DNA from: Lepturacanthus savala
Taxonomy: Eukaryota; Chordata; Actinopteri; Scombriformes; Trichiuridae
DNA length: 64,000 nt
Direction: 5' to 3'
Assembly: GCA_030544235.1 (NCBI GenBank)
Contig: CM060461.1
Coordinates: 7,323,449 to 7,387,448, forward strand
In this document: positions 49,852 to 62,493 of the stretch, one piece after another
Layout: each line of letters starts with the position of its first letter
Position numbering within the stretch: position 1 is the stretch's first letter
Made by a program: the position numbers and the translations under genes
Notes under the pieces: model-generated
What the model was told of the DNA's origin: nothing
Database searches by the model: none
What the model saw: only the letters and a program-made list of their open reading frames with translations

Positions 49852-52012
49852 CTTCTCCCAGCATAGCCATAGCTGGCACGGCCGCCCATAGCCATTGACG
49901 TCACTGCAGCCTGCCTTGGCCAGTTTTTCAATGACATCCTGAGCGTGAACCTCCACTGCTCAGAGCTACAATCTTCAGACGTAGTAGGACTGTGGAGAGG
50001 TTGCCAGGATAATCTCTGAATAGGACTGAAGCCAGGACACCTGAAAGAGAGAGAAAGACAGTTATATCCATGGTGCTGGAAAAGTTGATGAGTTTATATC
50101 ACTGTAGACTAATGTGAAAATACAGATCACGCTTCAAATCATCACACTTCCAGCTTGCTGTTATTTATGTGATGGTATTACAGTATATGTGACAAGGTAA
50201 GAAACATACTAGTGTGTTAAAAAAGCTTAAGGTCAAAAATATCTTTATAAAGACTGTTTCCTCATCATGGTCTTTAGATCACTGGTTTTAGGGGTCAGGG
50301 ACATCATTAGTCCACTGGATCTGACTGGCTGTGTACACATAAGTAACCTACAGAATCCTTCTATATAAAGAACCTGGTAATTCAATTTTAACTTAATTTT
50401 AATAGTAAAATACTGCTGTTCTAACCCCTGCAAAAAATTGCAAAAAAAACTTTCTATGCAAGATAAATAGGCAATTATAGCATAAATTACAAAATACTAA
50501 CAGTTAATGGTATCAATCATACAAACGATCCTCAAGATATGTGAAGAACGACACCACAGATGGTCAGACATTTGTTTCTTTATAGTTAAATGCAACAAGC
50601 CAGAACAGGCAGATGCATTCTTACAACATATGCTCTACTATACAGCAATGCTGCAGACAGCTTGGGTGAGACATCACTGGATGGCAGTATTGAGCTGTAC
50701 TGGGCTGCAGGATCTACTCATTCAGGTGAATAAGAGATAAATCAACGACCATATGTGAGAACACCTTTCAACCTGGATTACAGTTATAACCCCAGATTCT
50801 AGCAAATTATCTTTCCCCCAAGATTTGTATTTCTTTGACAGAAAAAAAGGAAAATCAAAGGCTGCATCTAGCTTCAATTTGACTTTGTATGAATTTGTAT
50901 GAATGTATGTAAAAATTGGCTCATTCAATTATGATTATAGTATCAATTAAGATTATGACCTAATGGAGTTGTTTTGAAATGTATGTAATGCTGATGAAAA
51001 TCTTTTATTTGACTTTTACAATTTTTCTTTTGTTATAGATGTATGGCGCAAATAGTATGGCCGCAGCGCAACAAGTGACCTGCAGCCACTCCAGAAAAAT
51101 GAGTCTCTGGGGACTTGAACCCTCCACTCAAAGCCTGGCTTCAAAGCTCATTTTTGTACCTCGTCCAATAGTGTCCTTCATCTTTTATAAGTCCAGGAAC
51201 ATTTCCTCCTGTGTCTTGGTAATGGCCTCCTGGCCTTTTAATGTAAAATACAACACTGAGAAGTGGAAAAATTAGAGTTAGACATTTAATTTCCTTAGTG
51301 ATATATATTCATCATTAGATTATTAATAGCAGGATGCCACTGATCTTAGCTTTTAACGAGTTTCAGTGCGTGCACATGTCAGAGCTGAAGAACCTTTTGG
51401 ATACATGTAGTATTTCTTTGTTCCTACAGAGTATAAGTTGCCTTGTAGATCTTTATGAACACGGCTTCTTTCTTTTTATACTCATGTGGTTCTTTCTATA
51501 TATAATATACACATTACTTACATCAGTAATTATAATATCATAATAGGCAGAGCTGCAGTAGACACCACCACAAGAAATATTGCTCTGAAAGAAATATCTT
51601 CCATTTTAATGAATCATCTGCTAATAACAATCAGATTGAGGTTGCAAATTGAATATGCATGTGCATGCAAAAACTGCTGATGTAACCCCTGTGAATGGGG
51701 TGTGGAGTGTAGGCAGGTTGAGGTCTGGATGATGTTGCCAGAGGTGAAGATGCAGCCAGCACAGCTGCTCCATCAGCTGGTTATAATGAATGGAGGCAGG
51801 TGAAGATAGAAAAATGTCCACTGAGCATCAGACTAGACTAAAGAAAGAGACTGGACCTGTGCTATGAAGAGCTCCTTGCTGGCGGCTTCAGATCTCACAG
51901 ATCTTGTCAGCATGCTTGTCAAGGCCCAGCGATATGATCTCTTCCAGGATGAGTTCAGCACTGGTGCGATCAAAAGGAACACAGCAGCTCATAGCAAACC
52001 TGCTTCCAATGC
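49852..52012 (-). pseudogene. axonemal dynein heavy-chain (DNAH) relic, several exons
   Basis: Three fragments lie in the family's N-to-C order. 52012-51857 reads HWKQVCYELLCSF, a frameshift, FDRTSAELILEEIISLGLDK, HADKICEI, a frameshift, then EAASKELF: the linker block HWxx...ExxxLxL..H...I.EIS..ASKE. 51250-51130 reads AITKTQEEMFLDL, a frameshift, KDEGHY, then a stop near QAL, matching the linker block KTWEEM..PYKDEGHYRLRG...FQAL. 50040-49852 reads IVALSSG, a frameshift, EVHAQDVIEKLAKAGCSDVN, then QLWLCWEK, matching EVHARDVI...F.W..QLRYYWE at the AAA1 boundary. AG and GT flank the outer two pieces, so this is a decayed intron-bearing gene and not a processed copy. The motifs are from memory of the family; the paralogue is not determined. 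Confidence 0.7.
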
Positions 52013-52037
52013 CTGAAAGGATGGTGGCATTGGACTG

Positions 52038-52356
52038 TTTAAGGTCCCATATCCTGCACTTTTCTTGGTTTTATTTGAAGTTTTTGGACTGTCTCATAAA
52101 TATTCATGAGCCTCTCTTCTGATTTTGCTTGGAAGTCTGAAAACAGTTGGTGTGAAGGTGGGGGCATTTGGCCATGCTGGGAGCCTCTACAACTGGCGAC
52201 TGTTACCGCATGACATCACAAAGTCAAGGAAGCACAAATGAGCCATGAAATGGCAAAGTTTCTAAATCCAGGCTTTGTTTTTCTATGTGTTTGATGCATG
52301 GGACATTTTTTATATAAACCCTACAAGTGGCTATCTGCATGATATGGGACCTTTAA
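52038..52356. mobile_element. MITE with AAGGTCCCATATC inverted ends
   Basis: The left end reads TTTAAGGTCCCATATC and the right end GATATGGGACCTTTAAA, which are inverted copies. The element is about 320 bp and non-coding. It sits directly upstream of the first dynein-relic exon. Part of its interior (TTTTATTTGAAG, ATTCATGAGCCTCTC) recurs at 15826-16010. Confidence 0.7.
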
Positions 52357-53621
52357 ATTGTCAACATTCAACATACTAAATATAAAATTTATCCAAAGCA
52401 TAACCAAGTTCCTAATACAGGTGAGTAACTAGTGTGTACCATTCTGAGAAGGAATACATTATAGAGTGCTTCTGCCTTCCAGTTATCCCATGGGACCCCA
52501 TGGAAAAATTATGTATGGTGGTCGATGGAGGAAAAAAATGATCTTTTGGTCCCATTTGATTTGTGACAAATATAATGTTTGGGTTTTTAAAAGATACATT
52601 TGCAAAATAAAAGTCACACTTTGTTAGAAAACCTTTAAAGTATAAGACTTTGAAAATACATAATTAAAAAGACTACAGACCTGAAAGTCGCATATATGAC
52701 ATCAGCAGTGGGTGATAGTGGGATAGTGGGAGAGAGAGGGTGTTGACATCATGTAGGCGACTGGTCTGTCGTATATTGTATCTAACCACCATGGGTTGTA
52801 CTATTCCAGCAGAGCTGCATCTTAAAACCTTAATATCACTGATAACTAACCAGTAGCTACTATTCCAACATCACACTAGTAGCTTCTATGTAGAAAGTTA
52901 GCCAGTAGAAGGCACAATTCAGACATACTACAGCACGGCCATCTTGCCTACTGGTGACTTCTGGGATAGTAAACCTAGCATGGTTCACTTGCACACTGCA
53001 AAGTATGACTGGATGTAATAAACCATCAGGGTACTGTTTGCCAACTTTATTCAGACGTCCTAGGTAGTGGATTCCTACTTTTTCATACTATAAAGGTGGG
53101 TAATTGTTAGTTTTGGACACAGCCCAGTTGTTCTGTCCTGATAACTGGGAAACATGATCAAGACTCAACGTGATTCCTTAGTTCATCTTAATGCTGTTCA
53201 CTTCCTCCACCTTCATTCTGAACTTACTGTAATAGCCTGTGATGGAAGAGATGAAAAGATCATGGAAGAAAAAAGAGAGTCATAAAATACAGAATGAAAT
53301 GATTGTTGAGCTGAGTAATACATGTGCTGTAGACGTTATAGCAGCAAATTGAAAATAATGAATATTACGGTTTGTGTGTGTAGGAAAACCTACGAAACTC
53401 CTTCCTCTGCTATGTCTTCCTGCCAGAAGCTGAAAGGTAAAAAAAAACCTGTTTCCTCATCTAGCTAAGAAGCTAAAACAGCAGCAGCTAATGACGTTAG
53501 CCTCTCTTTTACGTTGGTGATTGCAGCAAATTAAGTTGAAATAAAAGCAGACTTTGAGAGTAAAAGAAGCAGAAATAATGACTAAATATAGAGTTACACT
53601 GCATTTTATCAGACTGACAGA

Positions 53622-53871
53622 GACACACCTGTGCAATAATCATGCTGTGACACGATTGGCACGATTATTGCACACCTGTGAGGTGGGATGGATTATCTCA
53701 GCAAAGGAGAAGTGTGCGCCATCACAGATTTAGACAGATTTGTGAACAATATTTGAGGGAAAGGTTTATTTTGTGTATGTAGAAAAAGTTTTAGATCTTT
53801 GAGTTCATCTCATAAAAAATGGGAGCAAAAATAAAAATGTTGTGTTTATATTTTTGTTCAGTGTATATGTA
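53622..53871. mobile_element. fragment of a common fish DNA-transposon repeat
   Basis: It contains TGTGCAATAATCATGCTGTG, GATTATCTC(A)GCAAAGGAGAAG, TTAGACAGATTTGTGAACAA and AAATGGGAGCAAAAATAAAA, and ends GTTTATATTTTTGTTCAGTG. I recognise this dispersed repeat from many fish genomes but cannot name its superfamily with certainty. Near its left side, two copies of a TGCAATAATC/GATTATTGCA inverted repeat face each other. Confidence 0.6.
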
Positions 53872-54426
53872 AATCATCTCCTCTCCCAAGCTTCTGTCTC
53901 GAGCTTTAAAAAGAACTTTATTTTTTAAAAAAGTAATTAAAATCTTTAAAACCTTTAAGTTACCTTTTTTATAGCAAGGACTGCACCATCAGCAAGATAT
54001 GTTTGAATGATTTATTGACAAAAATGAAGATTTGCATGGTATTTTTATTTTATTGAGGAAAGAATCCACCTCAGCAGTGAGGGAATCTGCTGTAACTCAT
54101 GGGCAAGGACCCTATGGGTCATGGAAGTGAAATGGCTGATTCTCAATCAACATGTTTGCATGAAGAATCCAGAACACTTGTAGGCATTGTCAGTCATTGT
54201 GATAATCTCCTAATGAAGCCTCTAACACAGAGTGGAGACCTGCACAACTCTTTCAGACTCGTCTTTGTCATCAATTTGAGCAGCTCCATCCTCTGGTAAA
54301 CACTACTCTATTTGTGCTTGTGCCTCCAAATATCATGTAGATTAATCCTCTCCCAACTTGTATGTCAATTGAACAGGAGTAAATCAAAGATACCTTAAAT
54401 GTCTAGTACAAACTTTCTCTAATAGT

Positions 54427-54509
<83 letters not shown>

Positions 54510-54573
54510 GGATGGATGGATGGATGGATGGATGGATGGATGGATGGATGGATGGATGGATGGATAGATAGAT

Positions 54574-54650
<77 letters not shown>

Positions 54651-54689
54651 GGATGGATAGATAGATAGATTAGATAGATAGATAGATTA
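54427..54689. repeat. compound (GATA)n(GATG)n(GATA)n array
   Basis: About 260 bp of tetranucleotide repeats: GATA, a central GATG block (about 54508-54564), then GATA again with single ATTAGATA breaks. It is open in a minus-strand frame only because it is repetitive, and it encodes no protein. Confidence 0.95.
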
Positions 54690-56640
54690 GCATGCAATCA
54701 GTAAAAATTTGACCTCAAATCTCACATGCCAACAGCTGTGTGAAGGGCTCAAACCAACAATGAATGACACAATGGGTTAGGTTTAGATTAGGTTAGGGGT
54801 TGTCATGCCAACCATACAAAAAGCCCTACTCTCGGTGCAGGCAAAGAGTTTGGCCCTGAGGAGAATTCATATTGAGGGAGAGCTTTGCCTGTAAGCCCTT
54901 CACTTCTCTTCACTTTCTGTTGCATCATTATTCATGTGAGAAAAAAGCCTGCTCCCGTCCTAAACTCCTGTCAAAGCCCGAAGACCAGAGCGGTGGCGAC
55001 TATGAGCGTGTTCACGCTGCGGAAACAGAAAGGCAGAAAATAAGAAATGCACCATTGTACGAGTAAACAGACAGCTCCTTTGTGTGGGAGATTGTGACAA
55101 CCAGCTCAGGCTGGCGTGGAATCAGAAACAATATGTCCAGCAAAGAAAACATTTGAAGTGCCGCTGAACAAAAGATGTAGTAAAAAAAATGTTTAATCAT
55201 TTACTTATGTAAATGTCGAAATTGGCAAAAGATCTAAGTAAAAGTCCTGCATTCAAAATTATTCTTAGAACAATGAACATTAACCATAAAAATTAGAAGC
55301 ACTCGTTCTGCAGAAAAATGCATCTTTTAATGATATAAGACATTATTAGATTCTTTTTAAAGACATTTTTAGATTCTTAATGCACAATTTATCCATTTCA
55401 AGATTAATGTTTTGTCTGAACTTTGACCTCCACTGGGCTATCTTGAAGCCTCCTCTTGAGCTTTTTTAATTATAAAATAAACTTCCAACAGGCTTGGAGT
55501 TCAGTTAGGCCATCTGTCTTTCTTTTGAAGAGTAAAAATAAAAAGACGCCATTCATTTGGTGCCTCCTTGATTCTTCTTTTGTCTGTGTAATTTGCTTTG
55601 GACGTGCCCACTCTTCTTCATGGCACTGACAGAGCGCCACATCTTTGTGTTGCTTACAGTGGGCCTCTGCCTTCACACAGTCTGGGATGTATAGTGTTGA
55701 AACCTCCGGGTGCCACAACATCTGAGTTTCACTTTCTCCCAGTGATACCACATCATAATTTGATGCTGTAATCCTCCAGCGGCTCGGGGTCATAGAAAGT
55801 TGAAGAGGAGTTACAGTCCTTCACACATAAGGCTCTGGTTTTGCTTCCAGATCTGTTTGAACTACAATGCAAAAATCACTATGTTTCATATAAGCTGAAC
55901 AGAATGTGCACCCTTGTTTTAATGGTGAAGTAGACATTACAAAACAAAGTTATTCATGTTTTTGAGTATCTACATAACTAGATGGTTAAATAGATCCATC
56001 GATTGATAGATAGAACACAAAAATGCCCAACTCTTTAAGATAAAGGAACAACTTATTTATAATTCATCAATAATTAATTTGCTGTCACCAGTCAATATTC
56101 AACTGATATTGTTCTGTCAGCAGTGTCCAGCTCCTCCTGTCATTTCATGAACTTCAACAGACAAACACATGGCCATGTGTCAAAGAACGATTGTTGTTAG
56201 ATAGCTGTGTATGATGAATGTGATCTGGATATTTGATTACCTTGTGATGTGTGTGTGTTGTTGTCCAACTTTTTGGCTTGTTACCCCTTAAAGTGAAGCT
56301 GTGTTGATTTGCCACCTTGTCACAAGTCTAAATGTTTTAGGGACTAATGTTGGGTTTTAATTGTGAACAAATTCTTCAAAATCTTGTGCAGAGCCAAATT
56401 GCAGAGGCGACTCTAAACTAACAAAATATTATGACCAAACCCCTCATGATGAAGGAACATTTCACATTTTTTTAAAATAGTTTTAGGACAAGAGTGCAAG
56501 TGCAGGCATATCCTATAAAATGTGTGTGTGTTAGGGGGGTTAAGGAGAGCTGAAGAGGTTGTCATGGTTACCACTCATCTGCTGCTGGGGGGTGATGATG
56601 TAACATTGCTGTGTTTCTGGGCGCTTCTTCTCCTTCTCCT

Positions 56641-56645
56641 ACACA

Positions 56646-56692
<47 letters not shown>

Positions 56693-56699
56693 TCACACA
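56641..56699. repeat. (CA)n microsatellite
   Basis: 59 bp of CA with a few interruptions, in the interval between the dynein relic and acss2. Confidence 0.9.
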
Positions 56700-57406
56700 G
56701 CCGCATGCACATGACATGCAGTGGTGTAGAGGCTGGCAGACAGAAACAAAGGAAGTCCACTGACTCTTCTGTACATTAAAAAGGTAAGATAAGAGGGCAG
56801 TTCCTTTTAGTTACTTTCATAACAACCTGATTCAATCTAATCTCTTTCAAGACAGATTATTTCTCCTTTTTTTCTTCATTCTAAAGCTACTCATGCTTGT
56901 TATTCCCAAAGAATCCAAAGCACTTAAGATAAAACAACCCCCTCTTCTGTTCTCCGTCCCACAATCATTCTGTCTCCCATAATCGCTGCTCCCTGCTGCA
57001 CCGATCACATCAAAGCTGTGTGTGCACCGAGCATCATTAGAGGCTCTGCTGCAGGAGAGTAAAAAGGCTTTTACAGTAAACAGTGGAAGCAGCAGATAGC
57101 ACCTGCAGAGGAGGATTTCTACCACATGAGGGCGTCAATCAGCTGCTGCGCTCAAAGGTAAAAGGACAAAAGAGAAACAGATTTTAACAGTTTATTCTCA
57201 GATATATAAATGTATCACAGGTTAAAAATATATCCGTTGTCAGTCAAAACAAGCTCTGCAAAGCTGATTTCTCCAAAGAGGGATTTGCTTCTTCCTCAAA
57301 TTATATGAGAGATATACAGTAGATCTGGCTTTTAAGAAAACATAAAGAGTAACGTAAACCAAGAACATCCCATTACAATACATCTACACAACAGCACTGC
57401 TGACTT

Positions 57407-57441
57407 TTTATTGGACTTTTTAAATTGTTTCCTTTTTTATT
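57407..57441 (-). terminator. candidate poly(A) signals of acss2
   Basis: Two AATAAA hexamers on the minus strand (TTTATT on + at 57407-57412 and 57436-57441) lie 173-207 bp past the acss2 stop. This is a plausible 3' UTR length. The cleavage site is not determined. Confidence 0.45.
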
Positions 57442-57613
57442 GTTATATGCAATGTTAATGCTTCATTGTCAGTAGAGCAATTTCCTGATCCCAGCCCCTT
57501 CATTCAGTCCCAGAGAGTGCACACAAACACTCGGATCCAATACTAGAAGTTAGCGATTAGCCTTCATCTTGACCGTGGTGTACCATGAGTTAGACAGGGA
57601 GAGATGTGTTTGT

Positions 57614-57741
57614 TCAAGCTGCAGCTTCACATCTCTGGCTGAACAGCAACTCCACCACCTTGGGGTCAGCCAGGGTGGAAAGGTCCCCCAGGTCCCTCTC
57701 GTTGCGGGCGATTTGTCTGAGGATTCGCCTCATGATCTTCC
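57614..57741 (-). CDS. acss2: acss2 terminal exon with catalytic Lys and stop
   Basis: 128 bp, acceptor GTTCAG. It encodes GKIMRRILRQIARNERDLGD, then LSTLADPKVVELLFSQRCEA and a TGA at 57614-57616. The Lys in SGKIMRR is the adenylation lysine that acetylation and sirtuins control in this family. The length matches the human C-terminus. Confidence 0.97.
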
Positions 57742-60700
57742 CTGAACAGTCAGAGGAAAAGGACACAGATAAGAAAGAGGAGGAGGACGATGCAGGTTTA
57801 AAGAAATGTTGTGTTATTACCTGATCTGGTTTTGGGGAGTGCTGGGGCGTTTTGAATGAAGTCTGGTGTGGCAATTGGTCCAATTTTTTCTCTCACTGAC
57901 AAAAAATAAGTAGAAAAGAAATCACTGTCTGAGCATGTCACTAGTTTGTGAACAACGTGAACATCTATAAGATCGTACCTGCGCAATTGTCTGCAAGTGG
58001 CTGCCTTGATTTTTGTGCACTGAGGTGATGGAAGAATTACGTCTGCTTTTTCTACAACTACTCCCTCTTTCTTTGAGTGTTGAATGGCATCACACAATGG
58101 TAAATATATATATTTAATTCTGACAAACTGACATAAAACTTCTACTGCTGATGTCAAACCACAAGAGCTTTTAGTTTCCTTCATATTAACATTAGGGTTG
58201 TAACTAAAAATGAAATTATATGTTCCATGTTTTAATATTTTCTAAAATTGATCTAAGCTCTAACTTGATTGATTATTTAGTGTGAATAATAATAGTGAAA
58301 AATAGGTCATATGAGAAAAGCTTCCCATACGAGAAGTGGAAATCAGGAAATGTTTTGGTATCTTTTGCCCTACCTACATTTATTACAATTGCGCCATTCT
58401 CATTCTCCTCAACCTCAGTGCTACATTCGATACAGTGGATCATAACATCCTTACAGACCACCTCCAACACACCACAGGAATAAATGACATCGCACTAAAC
58501 TGGTTCAAATACTAACTTAACAATAGATCATTCTCGTTAACATTGGCACACACTGCTCCCCACAGTTACCCTCTCCTGTGGGGCTCCAAAAGGTTCAATT
58601 CTAGGTCACATTCTCTTCTCCATTTACATGCTTCCTCTTAGGCAAATTATTAAAAAATATGACATCTCTTTTAACTGTTATGCTGACGATACCCATTTTT
58701 ATCTCCCCTCAATCCGAATGACTAATCCAGAATCACCAACATCTTCAATTGCATCAATGAAGTAAAGTCCTGGATGACAGAGAACTTCCTGCAACTGAAC
58801 GAAGACAAATCAGAAATCATCCTGTTTGGCTCCCTTGACCCTTAGTGTCACCTTTGACTCAGAACGTCAAATTTGATAAACAGGTCAACTCAGTAGTAAA
58901 AATGAGCTTCTTCCAACTCTGTATCATCTCAAAGATCAAATCAGTCCTCATACCTCTGATTTGGTCCAAAGTTATTCATGCAACCAATCACCTCTCAGTC
59001 AAGACACAATAATCAACGAATGTTTTTTGTTGATTTATATTTGTTTGAATAGGAAAATGTGCAATAACGTCATAACATAACAATCATAATAATCCCTGTA
59101 ATTAAAGGCACATCAACAATGGTATTTGTTTTTAAACATTCAACTTAAAAAAAAAACTGTTGTGAAGTCACAATCATATTGAAGTGAAGATTCCAAGATG
59201 AACCAAGATATCCAAACCAGACACAATTAGACATTTTATAATATTTGAGTTGATTTTGCTTTTAAATCATAAGTAAACCCCCTGACTCTGAGTCTCACCC
59301 AGTCTTTTGAGTTCCTCCACTAGCGTGCTGTTGAACTCCCGACTGTCTTTGAGGATGACGAAGCAGTACAGGCACTCGCCCTTCACCTCGTGCAGCCTGC
59401 TCACCACCGCAGCCTCCGCCACATCCTGGTGCTCCGTCAGAGCCGCCTCCACCTCTGCCGTGCTCATCAGGTGACCTGGAGCACACCAAACACACCAGGT
59501 GGTGAGTTCCATCAATGACACATCATTTAAATGGGATAATATAAATAAATTGTTTACAAATTGATGTGATTAAATGCCATATTAACAATAAGTGAGTTGG
59601 TGTTTTAACAACCTTATTTAAATCATTTTAAGAAGCAGCTGTGCAATCAGACAGTAAGAGTACAACACCTGACACATTAAGCATGTCGTCTATTCTTCCT
59701 GTGATCCAGTAATAGCCGTCTTTATCCCGTCTGCAGCCTGAGAACAGAGAAAATAAGCTGTATACCCCTCGAAAAGTGTTTTTATAGCTTTTTTTTGCAC
59801 TTCCTCGAGAGGCTCTTTGGTATTTTAGCGAGAAATCAAGATGTACTTTTCTGGTACTTCGACTGCCAGAGTGTCATATAATCGGTAGATTGAACTTTAT
59901 TTCTTTTCTTGATTTACTGGGTGTTAGTGTGTGTGTCTTACCATCACCAGTCACATAGAAGCCAGGAAATTTCTTGAAGTAGGTGTTCTCGAATCGCTCA
60001 TGGTTTTTGTATAGAGTACGCATGATTCCAGGCCACGGTCTCCTGAAAACCTGCAACGCAATATGTAGAATACTTGAATAGCTTGACTATATAAGTGCCC
60101 ATTTCATGTAATCCATGACATGTCAGTGAAAAACCTGACCCTGTTAATACATTGCATTGAAGTCAACTCACTCATTAAGTATGAAAATGATAAATAATGC
60201 TACACAAGAAAATTGGTGAACTAATGAACTGAACTTACGAGATAACCCTCAGCCTCGCCCTCCAGTTCCTCCCCGTGTTCGTTCAAGATCGTCGGCTCCA
60301 CTCCAAAGAAAGGAAAACTCTGAAATAAGAGACATTCAATGTGCTATAACTCTTTATAATCTTGATCACAATATACTCGTGGGAATAATATTTTAAGAAA
60401 TACCACACCTCTTGCACAGATTTAGTTAAAACTGGATTTAATTTTACATATAGATCTTCAACCTTTCCTTACCAGCATGACTTCTATTGATAAAACTCAT
60501 CGCAGTATAGCGGTATGATTAAGATTTATATATACAGAGATGTCACTTACAGCAGAGCCTGGTTTGAGAGGTGTGGCAGCCGGGAGAGGAGTCAAAACAT
60601 GACCACCCTGTAGAGAATGAAGAGATCAAAAAAGAAGAAATAGAAAATCGGGACAGAAACTTGATCTATTGTTCTAAACAGATGAGTTCTTGTAACCTGA

Positions 60701-62350
60701 TGTAACTCCACACTGATTTTCATTTATAAAACTTAGGTTGTTAGCCCCATTTCCTGAAGTGACATCCCTTGAGGTGATTTATGTCATTCCTTAAAACTGA
60801 CCGTCTCTGTCTGCCAGAAAGTGTCAACCACCGGACATCTGCCCTGACCGACCTCCTTGTGGTACCAGAGCCATGCTTCCGGGTTGATCGGCTCACCCAC
60901 AGTACCCAGAATCCTCAGGCTGGAGAGGTCATACCTGATAGACACAGGTAAAAAAAAAATAAATAAATAAGAAAACATCAAATATTGCATCATCAAACTG
61001 GCAGAGTTCCACTTTATCCCATGTCTACCTAGCATGTAGTGATTTCTGATATTTCCAATATTTCACAGTACAAAAACAGTATTTCAGTACTTCAAAAATA
61101 TTTTTGGTACCATCATGTATTGTGGCTGTATTGCATGAGGCTACATCAAGAACAGCTGAAGTGTTACATGTTTTCTTTTGATGTTGAAGATGACATTTTC
61201 TTCCACCAAAACCAATTTAAGTTTTATGATTTATCGACGACTGTTAAGAAAAGAAAAGGTGAAATCTATAAATCAGTGTGTTTTAATGGAGTTTTAAGGA
61301 TCTATAATATTTTAGGAACACAACATTTTTCTGTCACAAAGCTGATTCCAATACTGATTAGAATCTGGTACCATTACTCTCTCTTTCCCAAATGTTAAGG
61401 TCAGTATCAGGGCCAGTGCTGATCAAGCAGATCAGATTGCTATATTCAAGTTTCAGAATTGCACTTGTAAACTGATGTAAATCAGACTAATTATAAATAA
61501 CAATTACCTAAGTGATAATATCCTCTACTTTAAACATATATGTTTTTGCTTTTAATGTGGCAGTTCTTTTAAATGCATATAGGTAATCCCATGCATTGCA
61601 TGAAAACAGCATATTCACTTTGCCTCAGTCACTCCCTTGTTCATACAGTTCACTGAGCAAAATGTTACATAAGAAGCACGTAGCACAGTGAAAGAAACCT
61701 TTTGAAAAGCAGAGGTGAAATTTTTCATGTGAAAGCTGGTAACACCTGTCACATACAGCTGTGCTTTGAAATTCAGACTCCTGTAGCTCCTGGAAAAGTC
61801 TAGAATAATTTGGACTTGAAGTGCTGTGACTCTTAGCAGATGCAGACACTTACTTCTGCAGCGGTTCCTGCCCGTACTTCATCAGCAGGCGGATGGCTGT
61901 GGGAGCTGTGTAGAACTTGGTCACTTTGTACTTTTCAATAACCTCCCAGAACCGGCCAACGTGAGGGTAGACTGGAATACCTTCAAACTGGACCGAAAAA
62001 ACACAAATGCAGAAATGTCACATATTATCCTCTCATGGCACATCATTTTCAATATGATATAAAGGATCAAAGTCTATTTCAACTGACCAGGACACTTGTG
62101 GCAGCATTCGCAAGGGGGCCGTAGGTGATGTAAGAATGCCCGGTGATCCATCCGATGTCAGCCGTGCACCAGTACACGTCGTCATGGTGATGATCAAAAA
62201 CATACTTGAAGGTCAGTGATGTGTAGAGCAGATACCCAGCAATAGTGTGAAGAACACCCTGTACCAGACACATGGTCAGACACACAATTGAGGAGGTAAT
62301 TGGTCCATACATAGCAAAAACAAGGGGCTCTTGATGCTGGCAGAGGTGGG

Positions 62351-62430
<80 letters not shown>

Positions 62431-62461
62431 TGTGTCTGTGTGTGTGTCTCTGTGTGTGTGT

Positions 62462-62493
<32 letters not shown>

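Larger units (their letters stand above)
52357..57613. other. repeat-rich intergenic DNA between dynein relic and acss2
   Basis: Holds the transposon fragment at 53622, the GATA/GATG array, the CA array at 56641 and candidate acss2 poly(A) signals. A 107-codon minus-strand frame at 55470-55793 is unexplained. No gene supported. Confidence 0.55.

Noticed and set aside
54419..54697. 92-codon Ile-Tyr-Leu-Ser frame
   Set aside because: Pure translation of the GATA/GATG array.
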